Position numbers and translations under genes: made by a program
Origin: Rhodocyclales bacterium
GTDB taxonomy: Bacteria > Pseudomonadota > Gammaproteobacteria > Burkholderiales > Rhodocyclaceae
NCBI GenBank assembly: GCA_016215645.1
Contig: JACRIX010000104.1
Span: forward strand, 1 to 64,000
Direction: 5' to 3'
DNA: 64,000 nucleotides
Part shown: positions 60,929 to 64,000 of the stretch, piece after piece
Position numbering within the stretch: position 1 is the first letter of the stretch
How the letters are laid out: every line of letters starts with the position of its first letter
Notes under the pieces: model-generated
Told to the model about the DNA's origin: nothing
Seen by the model: only the letters and a program-made list of their open reading frames with translations
The model's database searches: none

Positions 60929-63795
60929 GCGGCGGCCTTGCGCTTCCCGGCTGGTTTGGGTTTCGCCGGCGTCGGCCGTGAGGCAAGGAAGCGCGCGAGG
61001 TAACGCCCGGTGTGGCTGCCCTTGGCCCGTGCCACGTCTTCCGGCGTGCCTGTCGCGATGATGCGGCCGCCGCCGTCGCCGCCTTCCGGGCCGAGGTCGA
61101 TGATCCAGTCGGCGGTTTTGATGACGTCGAGGTTGTGCTCGATCACCACCACGGTATTGCCGTGGTCGCGCAGCCGGTGCAGCACCGAGAGCAGCATCTC
61201 GATGTCCTGGAAATGCAGGCCGGTGGTCGGTTCGTCGAGGATGTAGAGGGTGCGCCCGGTGTCGCGCTTGGAGAGTTCCAGCGCCAGCTTGACGCGTTGC
61301 GCCTCGCCGCCGGAGAGCGTGGTCGCCGATTGCCCGAGCTGGATGTAGGACAGGCCAACGTCCACCAAGGTCTGCAGCTTGCGCGCCACCACCGGCACCG
61401 CGTCGAAGAATTCGCGCGCCTGCTCCACGGTCATCTGCAACACCTCGTGGATGGTTTTGCCCTTGTAACGCACCTCCAGGGTTTCGCGGTTGTAGCGTTT
61501 GCCGTGGCAGACGTCGCAGGGCACGAAGATGTCGGGCAGGAAATGCATCTCCACCTTGATCATGCCGTCGCCCTGGCAGGCCTCGCAGCGCCCGCCCTTG
61601 ACGTTGAAACTGAAGCGCCCCGGGCTGTAGCCGCGCTCGCGCGATTGCGGCACGCCGGCGAAGAGTTCGCGGATCGGCGTTAGCAAACCCGTGTAGGTGG
61701 CCGGATTCGAGCGCGGCGTGCGGCCGATCGGTGACTGGTCGACGTTGATCACCTTGTCGAAGAATTCCAGGCCCTCGATCTCGCGATGCGGGGCCGGTTC
61801 CACGGCAGAGCCATAGAGGTGGCGAGCGGCAACGGCGTAAAGCGTATCGTTGATCAGCGTGCTCTTGCCCGAGCCGGAAACTCCGGTGATGCAGGTCAGC
61901 AGGCCCACGGGAATCGCCAGGTCGACGTGCTTCAGGTTGTTGCCGCTGGCCTCGCGGATTTTCAGTTCGCGCAGCGCATTGGGCGGCGTACGTTTTGCTG
62001 GCGTGGCGATCTCGCGCCGGCCGGCGAGAAAGGCGCCCGTGACCGAGGCGGTGTTGGCGGCCACCTGTTTGGGCGTGCCCTCGGCGACGACGCGGCCGCC
62101 GTGTTCGCCCGCGCCCGGGCCCATATCCACCAGATAGTCGGCGGACTCGATGGCTTCCAGGTCGTGCTCGACCACGATCACCGTATTGCCCAGGTCGCGC
62201 AGGTGGAACAGGGTTTCCAGCAGGCGCGAGTTGTCGCGCTGGTGCAGGCCGATGCTGGGCTCGTCGAGCACGTACATCACGCCGGTGAGGCCGGAGCCGA
62301 TCTGCGACGCCAGGCGGATGCGCTGCGCCTCGCCGCCGGAGAGCGTCTCGGCCGAGCGGTCGAGCGAAAGATAGTCGAGGCCGACATTGATCAGGAAGGA
62401 AAGCCGCGAGGTGATTTCCTTGAGGATCTTTTCGCCGACCTGGGCTTTGTGCCCTGCGAGTTGCAGCAGGTTGAAGAAATCGCGGCAATGGATCAGCGAC
62501 AGGCGGCTGATGTCGGAAATGTTCTTGCCGCCGACGAAGACGTGGCGCGCCTCGCGGCGCAGGCGCATGCCGTCGCATTCGGGGCAGGGCTTGTTGTTGA
62601 GGTACTTGGACAACTCCTCGCGCACCGCCATCGAGTCGGTCTCGCGGTAGCGGCGTTCGAGGTTGGGGATGATGCCTTCGAAGGCATGGGTGCGGTCAAA
62701 GCGGGTGCCCTTTTCATTCAGGTAGCGGAACTTGATCTGGTCGCGTCCCGAGCCGTAGAGCACGATGTTGGCGGTGGCCTCCGGCATTTTTTCAAAGGGC
62801 TGTTCGGTGTTGAACTTGTAATGCGCCGCCAGCGATTCGATCATCTGGAAGTAGAACTGGTTGCGCCGGTCCCAGCCTTTGATGGCGCCGGCCGACAGGC
62901 TGAGATGCGGGTAGGCGACGATGCGCGCCGGATCGAAGAACTGGATCTGGCCCAGGCCGTCGCATTGCGAGCAGGCGCCCATCGGGTTATTGAAGGAGAA
63001 CAGCCGCGGTTCCAGTTCCTGCAGCGCGTAGTTGCACACCGGGCAGGCGAACTTCGACGAGAACAGGTGCTCCTTGTCGGTGTCCATTTCCACCGCCAGG
63101 GCGCGGCCTTCGGCATGTCGCAGCGCCGTTTCGAAACTTTCGGCCAGGCGCTGGCGCATGTCTTCGCGCACCTTGAGCCGGTCGACCACGATGTCGACGC
63201 TATGCTTCTGGGTCTTGGCCAGTTTCGGCAAGGCGTCGATGTCATGCACCTTGCCGTCGACGCGCAGGCGCACGAAGCCCTGCGCCTTGAGTTCGGCGAA
63301 CAGGTCGAGTTGCTCGCCCTTGCGATTGGCCACCACCGGGGCGAGGATCATCAGCCTGGTGTCGGCTGGCAGGGCCAGTACGTGGTCGACCATCTGCGAG
63401 ACGCTTTGCGCTTCCAGCGGCAGGTCGTGGTCGGGGCAATGCGGCGTGCCGGCGCGGGCGTAGAGCAGGCGCAGGTAGTCGTGGATCTCGGTGACGGTAC
63501 CGACGGTGGAGCGCGGGTTGTGGCTGGTGGCCTTCTGTTCGATGGAAATCGCGGGACTCAGTCCTTCGATCAGGTCGACGTCCGGCTTTTCCATGAGTTG
63601 CAGGAACTGCCGGGCATAGGCCGAAAGGGATTCGACGTAACGGCGCTGACCCTCGGCGTAGAGCGTATCGAAGGCGAGCGAGGACTTGCCCGAGCCGGAC
63701 AGGCCGGTGATCACCGTGAGGCGGTTGCGCGGCAGGTCGAGGTTGATGTTCTTGAGGTTATGGGTTCGCGCGCCGCGAATCTTGAGGTTTTCCAT
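60925..63795 (-). CDS. uvrA: UvrA, excinuclease ABC subunit A
   Basis: 956 residues, usual size. Two ABC ATPase halves: Walker [10 protein letters not shown] (near residue 31) and GVSGSGKST (near residue 645), signature [20 protein letters not shown] and [20 protein letters not shown]. Zinc-finger cysteine clusters are [20 protein letters not shown] followed by ACSQCDG, and CEACQGDG followed by CDVCHG. It recognises damaged DNA in nucleotide excision repair. A TATATT (minus, 63829-63824) is a possible -10. No LexA box was seen upstream. Confidence 0.96.
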   Translation of the reverse strand: MENLKIRGARTHNLKNINLDLPRNRLTVITGLSGSGKSSLAFDTLYAEGQRRYVESLSAYARQFLQLMEKPDVDLIEGLSPAISIEQKATSHNPRSTVGTVTEIHDYLRLLYARAGTPHCPDHDLPLEAQSVSQMVDHVLALPADTRLMILAPVVANRKGEQLDLFAELKAQGFVRLRVDGKVHDIDALPKLAKTQKHSVDIVVDRLKVREDMRQRLAESFETALRHAEGRALAVEMDTDKEHLFSSKFACPVCNYALQELEPRLFSFNNPMGACSQCDGLGQIQFFDPARIVAYPHLSLSAGAIKGWDRRNQFYFQMIESLAAHYKFNTEQPFEKMPEATANIVLYGSGRDQIKFRYLNEKGTRFDRTHAFEGIIPNLERRYRETDSMAVREELSKYLNNKPCPECDGMRLRREARHVFVGGKNISDISRLSLIHCRDFFNLLQLAGHKAQVGEKILKEITSRLSFLINVGLDYLSLDRSAETLSGGEAQRIRLASQIGSGLTGVMYVLDEPSIGLHQRDNSRLLETLFHLRDLGNTVIVVEHDLEAIESADYLVDMGPGAGEHGGRVVAEGTPKQVAANTASVTGAFLAGRREIATPAKRTPPNALRELKIREASGNNLKHVDLAIPVGLLTCITGVSGSGKSTLINDTLYAVAARHLYGSAVEPAPHREIEGLEFFDKVINVDQSPIGRTPRSNPATYTGLLTPIRELFAGVPQSRERGYSPGRFSFNVKGGRCEACQGDGMIKVEMHFLPDIFVPCDVCHGKRYNRETLEVRYKGKTIHEVLQMTVEQAREFFDAVPVVARKLQTLVDVGLSYIQLGQSATTLSGGEAQRVKLALELSKRDTGRTLYILDEPTTGLHFQDIEMLLSVLHRLRDHGNTVVVIEHNLDVIKTADWIIDLGPEGGDGGGRIIATGTPEDVARAKGSHTGRYLARFLASRPTPAKPKPAGKRKAAA

Positions 63796-63895
63796 GATGC
63801 GGATTCGGATTGGGGAACCGGTGAATATACGCCGCTACGCTCGGCAGAGCGCAGCCGCCGTTCGGGCGAGATTTGTCGCCGTGGCCTAGGCGCCG

Positions 63896-63928
63896 CCGCA
63901 AGGGATACCGTCTCCGGCGTTGCCGGAG
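63896..63928 (+). repeat. Solo copy of the structured repeat core
   Basis: CCGCAAGGGATACCGTC (63896-63912) differs by one missing G from the core shared by the arrays at 38903-38996 and 44619-44760. A stem CTCCGGC/GCCGGAG (63912-63918 and 63922-63928) follows directly. It lies upstream of uvrA, in the opposite orientation to that gene, inside the 142-bp gap before the next frame. Confidence 0.6.
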
Positions 63929-63937
63929 CGATAGCGC

Positions 63938-64000
63938 TCAGCTTGCCCGCAGGCCGTGATACAGGATGCTGAGTCCGCCAATCGCAATCAGGACCTCGAT
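63938..64000 (-). CDS. C-terminal end of an unidentified membrane-like protein (partial)
   Basis: On the minus strand 20 codons stay open from the window edge to a TGA at 63938, reading IEVLIAIGGLSILYHGLRAS. The peptide is hydrophobic with a short basic tail, like the last helix of an integral membrane protein. The length is too small to name a family, and it could be a chance frame. Confidence 0.35.
   Translation of the reverse strand: MEVLIAIGGLSILYHGLRAS

Noticed and set aside
61786-63972. Open frame of about 728 codons on the plus strand, antisense to uvrA
   Set aside because: UvrA on the minus strand has both ATPase halves and zinc-finger motifs; the antisense frame has none.

Overview
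The window is 64 kb of GC-rich, densely packed bacterial chromosome. Protein content points to a metabolically versatile betaproteobacterium of the Rhodocyclales/Nitrosomonadales type. The supporting evidence is a minor-pilin/PilY1 cluster in betaproteobacterial style, glcDEF, YceI plus cytochrome b561, a 2-oxoacid:acceptor oxidoreductase, an FNR-type box, and intergenic repeats of the kind seen in such genomes. The taxonomic placement is inference. No rRNA, tRNA, CRISPR array, phage or insertion sequence was recognised.

Layout. 1-4051 (minus): a thiamine-diphosphate 2-oxoacid:acceptor oxidoreductase operon (gamma, alpha, beta, then a GltD-like FAD/Fe-S subunit cut by the left edge). 4188-8168 (plus): DAHP synthase, a GT39/PMT-like glycosyltransferase, a UbiA-family polyprenyl-phosphate transferase and a cNMP-binding protein. 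8165-9740 (minus): an FmdE-like protein, a DUF2249 protein with an FNR box at -41.5, and a PduO-type cobalamin adenosyltransferase. 9792-16818: two unusual SulP anion transporters (one fused to two universal-stress domains, one carrying a coiled-coil insertion) on either side of an OmpR/EnvZ-type two-component system. 16934-24294 (plus): a six-gene hyf-like membrane complex (B, C, E, F, G, I). Its HyfG homologue has lost all four nickel-ligand cysteines, so it should be an energy-converting hydrogenase-related (Ehr) complex and not a hydrogenase. 24332-27396 (minus): sensor kinase, NarL-type regulator and L-lactate dehydrogenase.

27651-38874 (plus): pilE, fimT, pilV, pilW, pilX, a giant pilY1 (2370 residues) and a TonB-like protein. 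39044-42739 (plus): an HTH-ferredoxin-reductase fusion, a stand-alone S24-like domain protein and three unknown conserved-looking genes. 42757-44485 (minus): two YceI proteins and a cytochrome b561. 44769-50748 (plus): hydroxypyruvate isomerase, glycerate 2-kinase and glycolate oxidase GlcDEF, which together form a glycolate/glycerate branch. 50832-57811: acyl-CoA synthetase, a small protein, CorA, PntA-PntB transhydrogenase and a methyltransferase. 57905-64000: a secreted Lys/Glu-rich protein, a TPR protein with a HupE/UreJ-like EF-hand membrane protein, a DUF1841-like protein, UvrA, and the tail of an unidentified gene.

The strongest unusual items are the ligand-less Ehr complex with a five-hairpin array between hyfB and hyfC, the two remodelled SulP transporters around a two-component system, the interrupted giant PilY1, the HTH-ferredoxin-reductase/S24 pair, and two families of structured intergenic repeats that recur within this one window.
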